64,000 nt of DNA from Paenibacillus sp. FSL K6-3182 (GCF_037976325.1 NZ_CP150265.1:4149501-4213500); one strand, 5' to 3'; positions 17,264 through 26,089 are shown, counted from the stretch's first letter. Made by a program: numbers and translations. The notes: a model not told the origin generated them from the letters alone.

Positions 17264-18565
17264 TTACCTCCTCTGTAAATGGCAATCAACGGTATTAAAG
17301 AATTGATCAATATCCGCATCTGAAATATAGGGCATATTTCCAATCTGTTCGATTTCTTCCTTCAAAACAATCATACTTAATGTGTTAAATCGCGCTCCCG
17401 TCTTCATATAAGCTGCAGCAGCTCTTTGCAACGAGGTTTTGTATTGGACATCGTTCTGGACAGGATCTGCCTCCCGATCGCCAAAGGCTTCATAACGCAG
17501 CATGCTGTCCCCTTCAAATGTGGGATAATTATAAAACTGCCTTTGAACCAATACGATATTGCTTTTTTCATTGTCCAATATCAGTGATAATCTCGTATCA
17601 TATAGCCAGCTTGCGCTCCAGAAGCCTTTTATAGCTAACTCCGGAAAATAGTTAGCATATAATTCAATTGCGAGTGACATCGAATGTTTCAGCCTTTCGG
17701 GTGTATAGCCAGGTCCAGATGGAATATGCAGCGCTAATAGGGTATCTCCTCTCTGAAGAACCGGTTCCCATTCCTTCTTTGCTATAGAAGTTGGTTCTCT
17801 TTCAACGTAGCCCATTGGATTTATCCGATTAGCGATAATGTGATCAGCATTTTCCTCCCATTTCGATGTGAAATATCCCCCAGGATCAAATACACCATTG
17901 ATTCCATTCCTTTGCCCATCGCTGCGAAACTCTTCTCCCGCATGTCGAAGTGCAATAACCTCTTGCGTGTGAACATGACGATGCATAGTAAAAGGATCTT
18001 CAAATCGATAAGGTATAAAGAGAAATCGATCTAATCGAAATATTGAACAAGTATAAAAATTCAAATCCCACGGAAAGTCACGGACTTTAGAATCACCATA
18101 TGCCACTAATTTTTCCAACTGAGCTTTAAGTGGCTGATGAGGGATATTCTCGTAATATGGTTTAGGAATTCCGCGCTTTTCCACTATTTCCATAGAAGGG
18201 ACAACACAAGCAAGCAGCAAAAGAAAGGAATATAAATCACCATATTGCTTCATACATCCCGGAGTCATATTCGTATAAAAATCTTCATCACAGCGATTGC
18301 GCAACGAGCACATGTCATCTACTAAAAAGGCCGTGAATAGAAATAATATTTCATCCTTTTCTATCGCTTCAATTCCCCCAACCAGCCACTGTTTGGTATG
18401 CTCGGGAAGTTGATATTGCTCAAAAATTTCAATTAAAAACTTACGTGGAATGAGTATAGTCTTGTTACTCGGTTCGTAGCTTTTATATTTGTCTTCTAAA
18501 CCTTCTGGAAGATAATCAAAATTGCAGTACGCAGCAGCCGTTTTAAAATCCAACCGTATCGACAT
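17264..18565 (-). CDS. Acyltransferase-domain (GNAT-like) protein
   Basis: 433-aa cytosolic protein of uncertain function. The layout fits a Firmicute family annotated as acyltransferase-domain proteins: an N-terminal alpha-helical half (about 1-200) and a C-terminal GNAT-like half containing HIPSGPGYTPERLKHSMSLA, which resembles an acyl-CoA pyrophosphate-binding loop, followed by FWSASWLYD. The recognition is from pattern memory, not a search. It lies 3 bp after one DUF4832 gene and 4 bp before another, so it almost certainly acts on the same substrate, perhaps acylating or deacylating a sugar. No signal peptide or metal site is visible. Confidence 0.6.
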   Translation of the reverse strand: MSIRLDFKTAAAYCNFDYLPEGLEDKYKSYEPSNKTILIPRKFLIEIFEQYQLPEHTKQWLVGGIEAIEKDEILFLFTAFLVDDMCSLRNRCDEDFYTNMTPGCMKQYGDLYSFLLLLACVVPSMEIVEKRGIPKPYYENIPHQPLKAQLEKLVAYGDSKVRDFPWDLNFYTCSIFRLDRFLFIPYRFEDPFTMHRHVHTQEVIALRHAGEEFRSDGQRNGINGVFDPGGYFTSKWEENADHIIANRINPMGYVEREPTSIAKKEWEPVLQRGDTLLALHIPSGPGYTPERLKHSMSLAIELYANYFPELAIKGFWSASWLYDTRLSLILDNEKSNIVLVQRQFYNYPTFEGDSMLRYEAFGDREADPVQNDVQYKTSLQRAAAAYMKTGARFNTLSMIVLKEEIEQIGNMPYISDADIDQFFNTVDCHLQRR

Positions 18566-18568
18566 TCG

Positions 18569-19906
18569 TTACTGATCCCCTTTTATTAAAAGTTTTCCCA
18601 TCTCGTAATAGCCGTCCGTATTTCCTTCAATCGCCAGCTTAACATTTCCAATCTCTTGCACACCTGTTTCTATGCCAATTTCTAAACGATACTCTCCTGC
18701 TGGCACATCGCTCGGAATCGAAAAACTCTCTTCCCAAGCAATATCTTCGTCCGGCAGCCATTCTCTTATATCTTCTCTGCTATAAAGTGTATATGTCTGA
18801 TTATTGCTTGTTAGCTTCAATACAAGCGGATAGCGATTATAAATAGGTGCGACCCCAACATTAGCCCACAAAGCAGCAACATCTAGATTCCCGCCTGACT
18901 CAACTTCAGCATCATAAGTGAACTTTCTTAATTCAAAGCGGTAGCCCATCTTGTTTAGCCACTGCTTCACATGATCTTTCCACGGCTCCGGTACGATTGT
19001 CCCTTTGTTGTTGAATGAAGAAATATGCCATTTGAGCGTTTCTTGAATAATGTAATCAATATCCCAGCCCTGAATATACCAGTCATTCATATGCCAGCAT
19101 GCTTCAAATAAAATCGGAGCTTTCTCCCATGCATTTTCCATTTTAAAGTTCTGTATATTCTGAGGGTAAAAGTCGGTCATATGAGACCATCGTTTGCCAT
19201 GAAAACCGCCCATATCGCCTAGACAATCGACACGAAAGCCTACTTTGGCTTTACGATCCGTTATGATCTTCATTGAAAGTGGATCATGTAAAAGCGCTTG
19301 CAAAGGTGTTATTTTAAAACCATCCAAATAAGCATCTGTAATACGTTGAATGGCCTCTGGCTCTAAAAATTCCGTGCCTCCGCCTTCCCCCCATGCTCCT
19401 ACAATCGTCAAATCTATAGAGCTTATAACGGGATGCCCGTCATACTTCTTTGCAAAAGCTTTTATAAAATCAGACCAATACTCCACATACCTCGTTGTCT
19501 CAGGATCTACTCTCCAAAAAGGAAAATCGGGCTCCTCCGGACTTTCCGCTCGAAACCATTCCGGTATATCATCTTCTTCACTTAGTGCATATGGCGAACA
19601 ACGTACCACCGCAGTACATCCCATGGATTTGGCATACTCTAGCTTTTCCTCAAGCACTTCCCACCTGAAAACACCTTTTGCAATTTCTATATCCCTCCAG
19701 CGAGCACTGCAGAAATAGACTTTGCTATCCGGATGATTGTATGTCCTGCTGTCTTGCGTAAATTTATATTTCTCTTTCTTTTCCCCTCTATTGTCAAACA
19801 CATCACCGATGTCATCCATTAAACCAGGTGCTGAAGTAAAACCAATGCCAGGATTGCTTAGTAAGCTATCCACGATTACCGGGTACACGGTCATCGCTTT
19901 ATTCAT
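18569..19906 (-). CDS. DUF4832-type barrel protein (first copy)
   Basis: 445-aa cytosolic protein. The barrel part (about 1-320) opens with NPGIGFTSAPGL and contains YFCSARWRDIEIAKGVFRWE, a GH-like first-strand motif, and later IVGAWGEGGGTEF, where the Glu after the glycine-rich strand end lies where GH-A enzymes keep the acid/base residue. A C-terminal beta sandwich (about 335-440) has LWANVGVAPIYNRYPLVLKL. DUF4832 proteins are thought to be sugar-active, but no activity is established to my knowledge. It is the first gene of the operon, divergent from the LacI gene at 20243, and so is the likely key enzyme of this locus. Confidence 0.78.
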   Translation of the reverse strand: MNKAMTVYPVIVDSLLSNPGIGFTSAPGLMDDIGDVFDNRGEKKEKYKFTQDSRTYNHPDSKVYFCSARWRDIEIAKGVFRWEVLEEKLEYAKSMGCTAVVRCSPYALSEEDDIPEWFRAESPEEPDFPFWRVDPETTRYVEYWSDFIKAFAKKYDGHPVISSIDLTIVGAWGEGGGTEFLEPEAIQRITDAYLDGFKITPLQALLHDPLSMKIITDRKAKVGFRVDCLGDMGGFHGKRWSHMTDFYPQNIQNFKMENAWEKAPILFEACWHMNDWYIQGWDIDYIIQETLKWHISSFNNKGTIVPEPWKDHVKQWLNKMGYRFELRKFTYDAEVESGGNLDVAALWANVGVAPIYNRYPLVLKLTSNNQTYTLYSREDIREWLPDEDIAWEESFSIPSDVPAGEYRLEIGIETGVQEIGNVKLAIEGNTDGYYEMGKLLIKGDQ

Positions 19907-20242
19907 GTCTCATCATCTCCTCACTAGGTATTCTCTTTAAATAAACAACATTTGCTTTTTTGTTACGTTGTGTGTTACGTTATATATGTGGTTTGTTTAG
20001 TAATCTTATGGTGCAATTATAACATTTCTAACCAATCCTGCAAGAGGAAATTACATCGTTCTCAAATAAAATTTAATGTGAGACTACGCATCATTCGTAT
20101 GTTACTATATAGTTTAGTAGGCATACATACAGACAAATCGGTATGAACGTAATTTTCACGCAACAAAACATAAAGCGCTAATGACGAATCACAACGTAAC
20201 ATAACGATCATTAGCATTTTCAAAAGGAGACTATGCATAGCT
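19907..20242. promoter_or_regulatory. Divergent control region with TGTTACGTT repeats
   Basis: The sequence TGTTACGTTGTG occurs at 19961-19972 and inverted (CACAACGTAACA) at 20190-20201; a further TGTTACGTT follows at 19973-19981. The inverted copy lies within a longer inverted repeat, GCTAATGA (20177-20184) with TCATTAGC (20208-20215). These repeats flank the region between the DUF4832 operon and the LacI gene and are the best candidates for its operators. No clear -35/-10 pair could be fixed in either direction. Confidence 0.5.
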
Positions 20243-21265
20243 ATGAGTACGATTAGGGATGTTGCAAAATTAGCGAATGTGTCCACGGCTACCGTATCTA
20301 GAGTTTTAAATAATGATACGAAGTATAAAATCACAGATGAAACACGAGAAAGAGTCTGGCAGGCCGTTACACAGCTTAACTATAAAATTACTGATAGCCC
20401 CAAGCATCAAGCAGCAACGAAGGATCATTCGGCAAACAAAGCTCAAGTCAAAATAGGGTGCGTATTAAGTGTGACAAAAAACAAGTATAACGATCCTTAT
20501 TTCATGTCTATATTATCCGGTGTAGAAAAGAGATTGCTTCAATCAGGTTATAATATTGCCTTTATTCGAACAGGTCCTGAATTAGATGATAAGAAGATAT
20601 TGTTTAACACGTTTAGTGAATCGATTACAGGCCTTATCCTAATGGAATCCTTAAATAGCGAAACATATGAATATGTTCGCAAGCAGGTACCTCATATTGT
20701 TGGTATCGATACAGAACGCTGGGATATTGATAATGTAGGTTATGACCATTACAATGTTGCTTCTCTAGCCGTTAGCCATCTTATTGAAAAAGGACATACG
20801 AATATTGGCTATATAGGTGGAAGCGGTTTAAAAAGCAATTTAAAAGAGAGCCGGCGCTATCAAGGGTACTATTCCACCATGCATGCCGCTGGAATGAGTG
20901 TTAATCCCGAATGGCTTATTGATTGCATGTGGGATGAGGTTGTCTGTATCGATAAAGTCAATCATTTATGCCAAACAAACAACTTGCCTACAGCCTTCTT
21001 TGCAGCCAGTGATTTGATGGCTATGGCAACCCTTAACAGCTTATATAACAACGGGATCTCTGTGCCTGATGAAGTGGCTGTTATCGGCCTATCCAACATT
21101 GAAGTATCCAAATACTCCAATCCTCCTCTATCAACCATTGATGTGCCGACCGAGGAAATTGGGATGGTCGCCGTTGACTTATTATTAGAACGAATGAATG
21201 GGAATAGCTTGCTGCCGAAGAAGGTTATTTTACCTACACATTTGGTCGTTCGCAGCTCTACTTAA
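20243..21265 (+). CDS. LacI-family transcriptional regulator
   Basis: 340-aa regulator, probably repressing the divergent DUF4832/ABC operon in answer to its sugar. The N-terminal helix-turn-helix IRDVAKLANVSTATVSRVLN is classical; a periplasmic-binding-protein-like effector domain begins near residue 70 (IGCVLSVTKNKYNDPYFMSI). Odd is the linker at 50-68 (SPKHQAATKDHSANKA): the usual hinge helix with its minor-groove leucine (ARSL type) is absent, so DNA bending may differ from LacI or PurR, as in some EbgR-like proteins. AAAAGGAGA lies upstream; a nearer ATG at 20233 is in another frame and stops after seven codons. Confidence 0.88.
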   Translation: MSTIRDVAKLANVSTATVSRVLNNDTKYKITDETRERVWQAVTQLNYKITDSPKHQAATKDHSANKAQVKIGCVLSVTKNKYNDPYFMSILSGVEKRLLQSGYNIAFIRTGPELDDKKILFNTFSESITGLILMESLNSETYEYVRKQVPHIVGIDTERWDIDNVGYDHYNVASLAVSHLIEKGHTNIGYIGGSGLKSNLKESRRYQGYYSTMHAAGMSVNPEWLIDCMWDEVVCIDKVNHLCQTNNLPTAFFAASDLMAMATLNSLYNNGISVPDEVAVIGLSNIEVSKYSNPPLSTIDVPTEEIGMVAVDLLLERMNGNSLLPKKVILPTHLVVRSST

Positions 21266-21286
21266 GCATTTCACATTAGAAAGACC

Positions 21287-21325
21287 AAAAGCAGCCCCTC
21301 CTCTAACGAGGAAGAGCTGCTTTTT
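21287..21325. terminator. Bidirectional terminator
   Basis: Hairpin with AAAAGCAGC on the left and GCTGCTTTTT on the right and an inner CCTC/GAGG stem. It ends the LacI gene and could also stop minus-strand transcription from the PIN-domain pair. Confidence 0.75.
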
Positions 21326-21407
21326 GGCGTTTTCACAATTGCTGCATCAATACTAAAAAAGTCTAATTCGATACAAATCAATATGGCTGTATTTATTTAA
21401 ATGCTTA

Positions 21408-21866
21408 TTAATTGGACGGAATGATGCGAATATCCTTATCCAAATTGGCAAGCATCATATAATTGTGATTGAAAGTAAAGATACGTTTTACCTGATAATA
21501 GGACATCGTCACAGCGGTTAATGCTTCGCTGAGAGAGAATCGGAGCTCAGGCCTGTCGATAAGCAATCTACGTGATTCCCCCTCAAACTCAGGGCCGCTG
21601 GAGATGACCGCCAGCTTGCCTTTACTGACTGCCTTATCAATCGCATTAAGAAAATATTCTGCCTGCTGATAGCTGTATTCATTGCGAAGCCATTCGTGAA
21701 GATCAAATAAAATAGAGTTGGTTGTTACATAATTACGTTCAAGATCATGCAAATCCAAAAACAGGGAACGAGCTTTCACATAATGAGGGTCCTCTGGGTT
21801 CATCAATGCAGCAAAAGCTGTTTCATCCAAAAATATTGTATCTTGTACATTTAAGTGGTTATCCAT
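21408..21866 (-). CDS. PIN-domain protein (VapC-like)
   Basis: 152-aa predicted Mg-dependent ribonuclease fold. It starts with the PIN-type strand TIFLDETAFAALMNPEDPHY, has a conserved-position Ser/Thr and Asn in NYVTTNSILFDLHEWL, then FSLSEALTAVTMSYY and IFTFNHNYMMLA, the places where VapC toxins have their later acidic residues. Some canonical Asp residues are replaced (SEAL for the usual TDAL; FNHN for FDxD), so catalysis may be weak or the protein may have another role. Its ribosome site overlaps the stop of the upstream gene (13-bp gap), a typical toxin-antitoxin spacing. Confidence 0.7.
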   Translation of the reverse strand: MDNHLNVQDTIFLDETAFAALMNPEDPHYVKARSLFLDLHDLERNYVTTNSILFDLHEWLRNEYSYQQAEYFLNAIDKAVSKGKLAVISSGPEFEGESRRLLIDRPELRFSLSEALTAVTMSYYQVKRIFTFNHNYMMLANLDKDIRIIPSN

Positions 21867-21879
21867 CTGTCAGCACTCC

Positions 21880-22182
21880 TTAATCCTCTAATTTGCAAAT
21901 ACCATCCAAATACAAAAGCGGGTTATCTTCCTTCTGGCCCGTCGTGATCGGAGCTATTTCGTATGGAGCGCTTGCCAAGTATTGGACTAAGATTCCATCG
22001 ATAATCGCTTGCACGGTCGTATGCTGCTTATCGGCGATTGCTTTCAGCTCAACATAATGTTGTGGATTGAGTTCTATAATAGCTTTTTCTTCTTCTTCAC
22101 TTCTTGAAGAAATAAGCTCGGAAGCGGTAGACTTCGCTTTTTCGAATTGATTTTGAATGAAGCGTTTGTAATTATTCACCAT
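21880..22182 (-). CDS. Putative antitoxin-like partner of the PIN protein
   Basis: 100-aa hydrophilic protein, first gene of a two-gene unit with the PIN-domain gene. A charged helix (QNQFEKAKSTASELISSR) is followed by IELNPQHYVELKAIADKQHT, which may be a small ribbon-helix-helix-like strand-helix unit, and an unstructured C-terminal tail (NPLLYLDGICKLED) of the sort that wraps the toxin. No HTH is certain. Size, order and translational coupling are those of a VapBC-type pair; the function as antitoxin is inferred. Confidence 0.55.
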   Translation of the reverse strand: MVNNYKRFIQNQFEKAKSTASELISSRSEEEEKAIIELNPQHYVELKAIADKQHTTVQAIIDGILVQYLASAPYEIAPITTGQKEDNPLLYLDGICKLED

Positions 22183-22358
22183 CGTTATTCACTCCTTATG
22201 TATTGCTTTTATAAGGTTTCGTCGCGTTTTATTGAATTCAGGGGGGCGTGTAAATGAGAAAATCTTAACAAGATTATCCTATTCATGCTGTGCTAGAATA
22301 AACGCTCAATGCCATCCAATCATTACCTATCATTCACATCAGGAGGGATTTATTCATC

Positions 22359-22997
22359 ATGAACAGATTTTTGACTCTATTTGTCCTACTTGTACTAGTT
22401 ACCGCAGCCGTATCAAATCACAAAGTTGAGGCTTCACCCGTGTTGAAACTTGGCAGCAAGGGACAGGACATTACAGATCTGCAGTTTCGGCTTCAAACAA
22501 TGGGTTATTACCATTTGCCCATCGATAACAGTTTTGGAAAGGCTACCCGCACTGCGGTTCAATCCTTTCAAAAAAAGAGCGGTCTCCAGGGTGACGGCGT
22601 TGTAGGTCCAAAAACTTGGGCGAAGCTCAAAAAATTATCGGTCAACAAAAAAGAACTTTCCATGCTCGCACGTGTCATCTATGCCGAGGCTAGAGGAGAA
22701 GAGTATAAAGGCCAAGTGGCGGTTGGGGCGGTTGTCATGAATCGGCTTCAGTCTTCAAAATTCCCGAACACAGTAAAAGAAGTCATTATGGAGCCCAATG
22801 CGTTCTCTGCCGTAAAAGACGGACAGTACTGGCTTATTCCGAACCAAACCGCATTCAAAGCCGCTAAAGCTGCTGTAAAAGGGAATGATCCTACTGGCAA
22901 TGCGTTGTTCTTCTTTAATCCGATAATTACCAATTCGGCTTGGTTCAAGACGCGTACAGCCACTAAGAAAATAGGCAGTCATCAGTTTACACTTTAA
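22359..22997 (+). CDS. SleB/CwlJ-type spore-cortex lytic enzyme homologue
   Basis: 212-aa exported cell-wall hydrolase. A signal peptide spans residues 1-26. A peptidoglycan-binding domain of the PG_binding_1 type follows (about 30-90, LKLGSKGQDITDLQFRLQTM to GPKTWAKLKK), then the hydrolase_2 domain (about 100-212) with ARVIYAEARGEEYKGQVAVG, where the Glu of AEARGE is the expected lytic-transglycosylase catalytic residue, and ALFFFNP. SleB enzymes break muramic-lactam cortex during spore germination; the YpeB partner gene is not adjacent, so this could be a paralogue. An AGGAGGG site precedes the ATG by 13 bases. The next small gene follows after 48 bp. Confidence 0.88.
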   Translation: MNRFLTLFVLLVLVTAAVSNHKVEASPVLKLGSKGQDITDLQFRLQTMGYYHLPIDNSFGKATRTAVQSFQKKSGLQGDGVVGPKTWAKLKKLSVNKKELSMLARVIYAEARGEEYKGQVAVGAVVMNRLQSSKFPNTVKEVIMEPNAFSAVKDGQYWLIPNQTAFKAAKAAVKGNDPTGNALFFFNPIITNSAWFKTRTATKKIGSHQFTL

Positions 22998-23045
22998 GAT
23001 TTGCCGATATTGAAGAATGTCTATCGAGAACAGGAGAATATAGGG

Positions 23046-23234
23046 ATGCGCATGGATACGAAGGAAAGGCATCAGGCTAGGGTTGAATTGGTCATTGATA
23101 TTATTAAAGGAATATTTGAAAAAGAGACGATTTCGGAAGCTCTCAAACAGAAATTAAATCAAATGAGTTATGATGATTTAGGGGATTTTGTATTAGATAT
23201 TGCCAAAAACCGATCTCTTGATAAAATTGAATAG
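23046..23234 (+). CDS. Small conserved hypothetical protein
   Basis: 62-aa helical, charged protein of unknown function, translated from ATG 23046 with AGGAG at 23032-23036. A longer frame from 23001 lacks a ribosome site. It contains ELVIDIIKGIFEKETISEAL and LDIAKNRSLDKIE, suggesting two or three amphipathic helices. It follows the SleB-like gene in the same direction and ends at a strong terminator, so the two may form one transcript. Confidence 0.55.
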   Translation: MRMDTKERHQARVELVIDIIKGIFEKETISEALKQKLNQMSYDDLGDFVLDIAKNRSLDKIE

Positions 23235-23256
23235 TGTAAGGTAGAGCTATATCAAC

Positions 23257-23293
23257 AAAAAGAGCAAACGCTGCAGCAGCGTTTGCTCTTTTT
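23257..23293. terminator. Strong bidirectional terminator
   Basis: Fourteen-base arms (23261-23274 and 23276-23289, AGAGCAAACGCTGC and complement) with flanking A and T tracts, between converging genes. Confidence 0.88.
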
Positions 23294-23334
23294 ATCTTTA
23301 CAGCGCACAAAAAATGATACCTGTAGTTCTCCCC

Positions 23335-23865
23335 TTATTTAGACAGAGAATTGTCACCATACCATTTCCTAAGCAAATTAATATGAGCTTGATGATAGCG
23401 GCTATGGTCAGCCATATGCCACAAGCCCCAACGTATCGTTGCACGCTTTTCATTTTCATGTCCAAAAGTAACAACTTTGTCTAATTCAGCATCTGTTAAT
23501 TGTGCACATGAATCATTTAACATTTTTAATACATCATCATATTTGGTCATTATTGTATTCAAAGATATCCCTTTGACCATAGGAAGCCTATTATTTTCAT
23601 CTATCATGGGGCCATATAATTCCTTTAATGACTGTGGAAGTGGTTGCCCCATTAATCTATAAACCCAATTTAGATCAACACACATGAGATGTTTAATTAG
23701 CTGAGCAGTACTATTAAAATTGTGATCAGGTCCCTTGTAATCTACTTCTCCTTGTGACATGCCGCGTGTAATTAATTGCAGCCGTTGGTTATTCTCTTTT
23801 ACAGCGGAAAATAACATTCCCACAATAGGTGTCATATTGGCTTCACCCTTTAAATCGTAAAGCAT
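23335..23865 (-). CDS. DinB/YfiT-family protein
   Basis: 176-aa four-helix-bundle protein of the DinB superfamily. The usual metal-binding triad is visible: His in LIKHLMCVD (about residue 60) and the pair in MADHSRYHQAHI (about 152-156). Family members include bacillithiol- or mycothiol-dependent S-transferases and proteins of unknown function; the specific substrate cannot be told. GGAGG lies nine bases before the ATG at 23865. It is a single gene converging with the small plus-strand gene. Confidence 0.8.
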   Translation of the reverse strand: MLYDLKGEANMTPIVGMLFSAVKENNQRLQLITRGMSQGEVDYKGPDHNFNSTAQLIKHLMCVDLNWVYRLMGQPLPQSLKELYGPMIDENNRLPMVKGISLNTIMTKYDDVLKMLNDSCAQLTDAELDKVVTFGHENEKRATIRWGLWHMADHSRYHQAHINLLRKWYGDNSLSK

Positions 23866-24058
23866 TCTAGTTCATCCTCCCTAGCTTAATAAGAACTGCG
23901 AACGGTTTAATGTGAAAATTAACATTGCCCATAAGCATAGAGTATAATAAAACTACTAAACAACTATGAAAACTAATAAGGCTCATCATCATGAACATCC
24001 GGCATTATACCTGACATTTCGGATAACGTACACGTTAGTCATAGCGAGAGGAGATTGT

Positions 24059-24976
24059 ATGCTACAAATTAAGAGAGTTCTCAGAAGCAAATGGCTATTA
24101 TGGACGACCGGCATTGTTTTAATTATAATTATTGCTTTCTCTACGGTGTCCTTTCTGCTGGTGAACTCCGTTTCAGCTGCTTTTGAGACGGGCAGCGTGG
24201 AAGAGAAATATGCTTCATCTGGAGAATACGATGTAGAGACAAGCGAGATCTTAGACGAACATGGTGAAAAGCTGTATAAAGTCTACTCCCCAAAATCACA
24301 TGATTCGATGCATCCTCTCATTGCTTGGGGCAACGGAACAGGAGCACTGCCTGAGCAATACGATGAACTTTTTAACCATTTAGCTAGTTGGGGATTTATA
24401 GTTATTGATACTTTTAGTACAACCACTGGAACAGGAAAAGAAATTGTTGCCTCTATTGATTATATGTTAACACAAAACGATATGCCCGGCAGCCCGTTCT
24501 ATCAACGAATTCAAAAAGATCAAATAGGCGCTGCAGGTCATTCTCAAGGCTCCACAGGTGTAATAAACGCCCACACCAACTTTGAACATGGCGCTCTCAT
24601 CAAGACGGTTGTCTCAATTGCGCTCCCGAAGCTGAAATATTGCGATCCAGAGGATGTTTACGACACATCCGCAATAAAGGTACCTTTTTTTGTAATGAGT
24701 GGAACGCGTGATTTTATTATCTCTCCTTCATCCTCCAACAAAGTAGAGATTAGTAAGGCAAATCCACATATTCCAGCAATGATGGCGATGGCAAAAGGGG
24801 CGGCACATACGGCGATTGAACAAGATGGCGGACAACATAGAGGATATCTGACCGCATGGATGAAATATCGGTTAATGGACGATTCACAGGCTATGACCGC
24901 CTTTATGAGCAAAGACGCTGAAATTTTAACGAACCAACGCTGGAAAGATGTTTATTCAGCAAACATGCAGCAATAA
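24059..24976 (+). CDS. Membrane-anchored alpha/beta hydrolase
   Basis: About 305-aa hydrolase held by an N-terminal transmembrane helix (residues about 11-35) with the catalytic domain outside. The nucleophile elbow is GHSQGST (near residue 160); the acid is probably the Asp of SGTRDFI, and the His that of GAAHTAI. The pattern resembles chlorophyllase/dienelactone-hydrolase-like and polyester-hydrolase-like lipases of Gram-positive bacteria. Substrate unknown; an ester. The start at 24059 follows GAGAGGAGATTGT; a longer frame from 23966 has no ribosome site. A terminator lies at 25017. Confidence 0.82.
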   Translation: MLQIKRVLRSKWLLWTTGIVLIIIIAFSTVSFLLVNSVSAAFETGSVEEKYASSGEYDVETSEILDEHGEKLYKVYSPKSHDSMHPLIAWGNGTGALPEQYDELFNHLASWGFIVIDTFSTTTGTGKEIVASIDYMLTQNDMPGSPFYQRIQKDQIGAAGHSQGSTGVINAHTNFEHGALIKTVVSIALPKLKYCDPEDVYDTSAIKVPFFVMSGTRDFIISPSSSNKVEISKANPHIPAMMAMAKGAAHTAIEQDGGQHRGYLTAWMKYRLMDDSQAMTAFMSKDAEILTNQRWKDVYSANMQQ

Positions 24977-25016
24977 TAGCTGTCATAGTGTATACGCGTT
25001 CAAACACCGTTCAAAT

Positions 25017-25071
25017 AAAAAGGCTGCCTCAAATCGTAGTTAAACCTACTTGACTTGAGCGCAGCCTTTTT
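25017..25071. terminator. Bidirectional terminator
   Basis: AAAAAGGCTGC and GCAGCCTTTTT form the outer stem, CTCAA/TTGAG an inner part. It separates two converging genes. Confidence 0.7.
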
Positions 25072-25104
25072 CTATTTATATGGGGACGTTTACTTAAGAA
25101 ATAA

Positions 25105-25884
25105 TTATGAACGGATCGCTTGAATATATACAGATTCTCCGTTAAATGAGGTAAGTCTGCCAGGTTCATCAGTTTGGATAGAGAAAAAATCTTTCATCTC
25201 CTTTGGGGTTTGCAGCATTTTTGTCTCAAGTAAAGCCTGCTCCGCTTCTGGAAGATCAGACCGTTCACACCAATCTTGGAATTTAAACGGTTTGGGAAAA
25301 CAAACCATTATTTCAAGGCGAAACCCGCTATTCTCCAGCAGGTTAATCCATTCAGACTTTTTCCAGGCACGAACATGGCTAGGGTCCCTTTTCTTTTCAA
25401 CCTGATTGTAAAATTCATCAAACGCATCATTCTCAGGAGCAACATTGTCAATTAGAAGCAGCTTGCCGCCCGGCTTAATGACGCGGAATGCTTCTGAAGC
25501 GAAAGCAGGCACATTTGGAAAATGATGCGCTGCAATACGGCAAGCTACCAAGTCAAAGGAAGCATCGGCAAATGGAAGCAGCTCGGCATCCCCCTGTACG
25601 AAGTCGACGTTAGAATGTCCATTACCATGAATAAATTCCGCTGCCTTCTCTAACATCTGTTCTGTCAGATCATAAGCAATCACATGGCGGACGAGCGGTG
25701 CAAGCGCATTGGCCACATGCCCGCCTCCTGTTGCAACGTCAAGTACCTCCATCTCCTTGTTGGCTTGGGATGACGAAACAAGAAAAGCCAAATCTTCGCC
25801 TTTGGCATGGCGGCTGCTTGTTACATATTTTGCAGCATTTTTTCCAAATTGCTTCTGTACTTGATCTTTTATTGATTCTCCCAT
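25105..25884 (-). CDS. Class I SAM-dependent methyltransferase
   Basis: About 259-aa UbiE/COQ5-like methyltransferase. Motif I is VLDVATGGGHVANALA (about residues 45-60), the acidic end of strand 2 is AYDLTEQML, motif II FVQGDAELLPF and post-II FDLVACRIAAHHF; a distinctive C-terminal part with RDPSHVRAWKKSEWINLLENSGF occurs in Bacillus YcgJ-like proteins. Substrate unknown. The ATG at 25884 is chosen for the GAGGAGGAGCAGCA site; the long upstream extension of the frame is not plausible coding. Confidence 0.85.
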   Translation of the reverse strand: MGESIKDQVQKQFGKNAAKYVTSSRHAKGEDLAFLVSSSQANKEMEVLDVATGGGHVANALAPLVRHVIAYDLTEQMLEKAAEFIHGNGHSNVDFVQGDAELLPFADASFDLVACRIAAHHFPNVPAFASEAFRVIKPGGKLLLIDNVAPENDAFDEFYNQVEKKRDPSHVRAWKKSEWINLLENSGFRLEIMVCFPKPFKFQDWCERSDLPEAEQALLETKMLQTPKEMKDFFSIQTDEPGRLTSFNGESVYIQAIRS

Positions 25885-26048
25885 TGCTGCTCCTCCTCTT
25901 ATAAAAAGAGTATTTTGTTTCATTCTACGAAACACCATTTCATTATGTGAAACTACTATCAATTTATCATAAGTTCCTGAGGTTGTAAATGCTGCTTTTT
26001 CCGTCCAAAAAGCAGCTCTGTTTTCTGCCAGATGCTCGTAGAAAAACA

Positions 26049-26089
26049 AATGCCAACCAAGAACATCTGGTTGGCATTGGCATTTTTTT
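26049..26089. terminator. Bidirectional terminator
   Basis: An 11-bp stem AATGCCAACCA (26049-26059) with TGGTTGGCATT (26068-26078); a T7 tract follows on the plus strand and a T-rich run on the minus strand, where it ends the gene at 26146. Confidence 0.7.
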
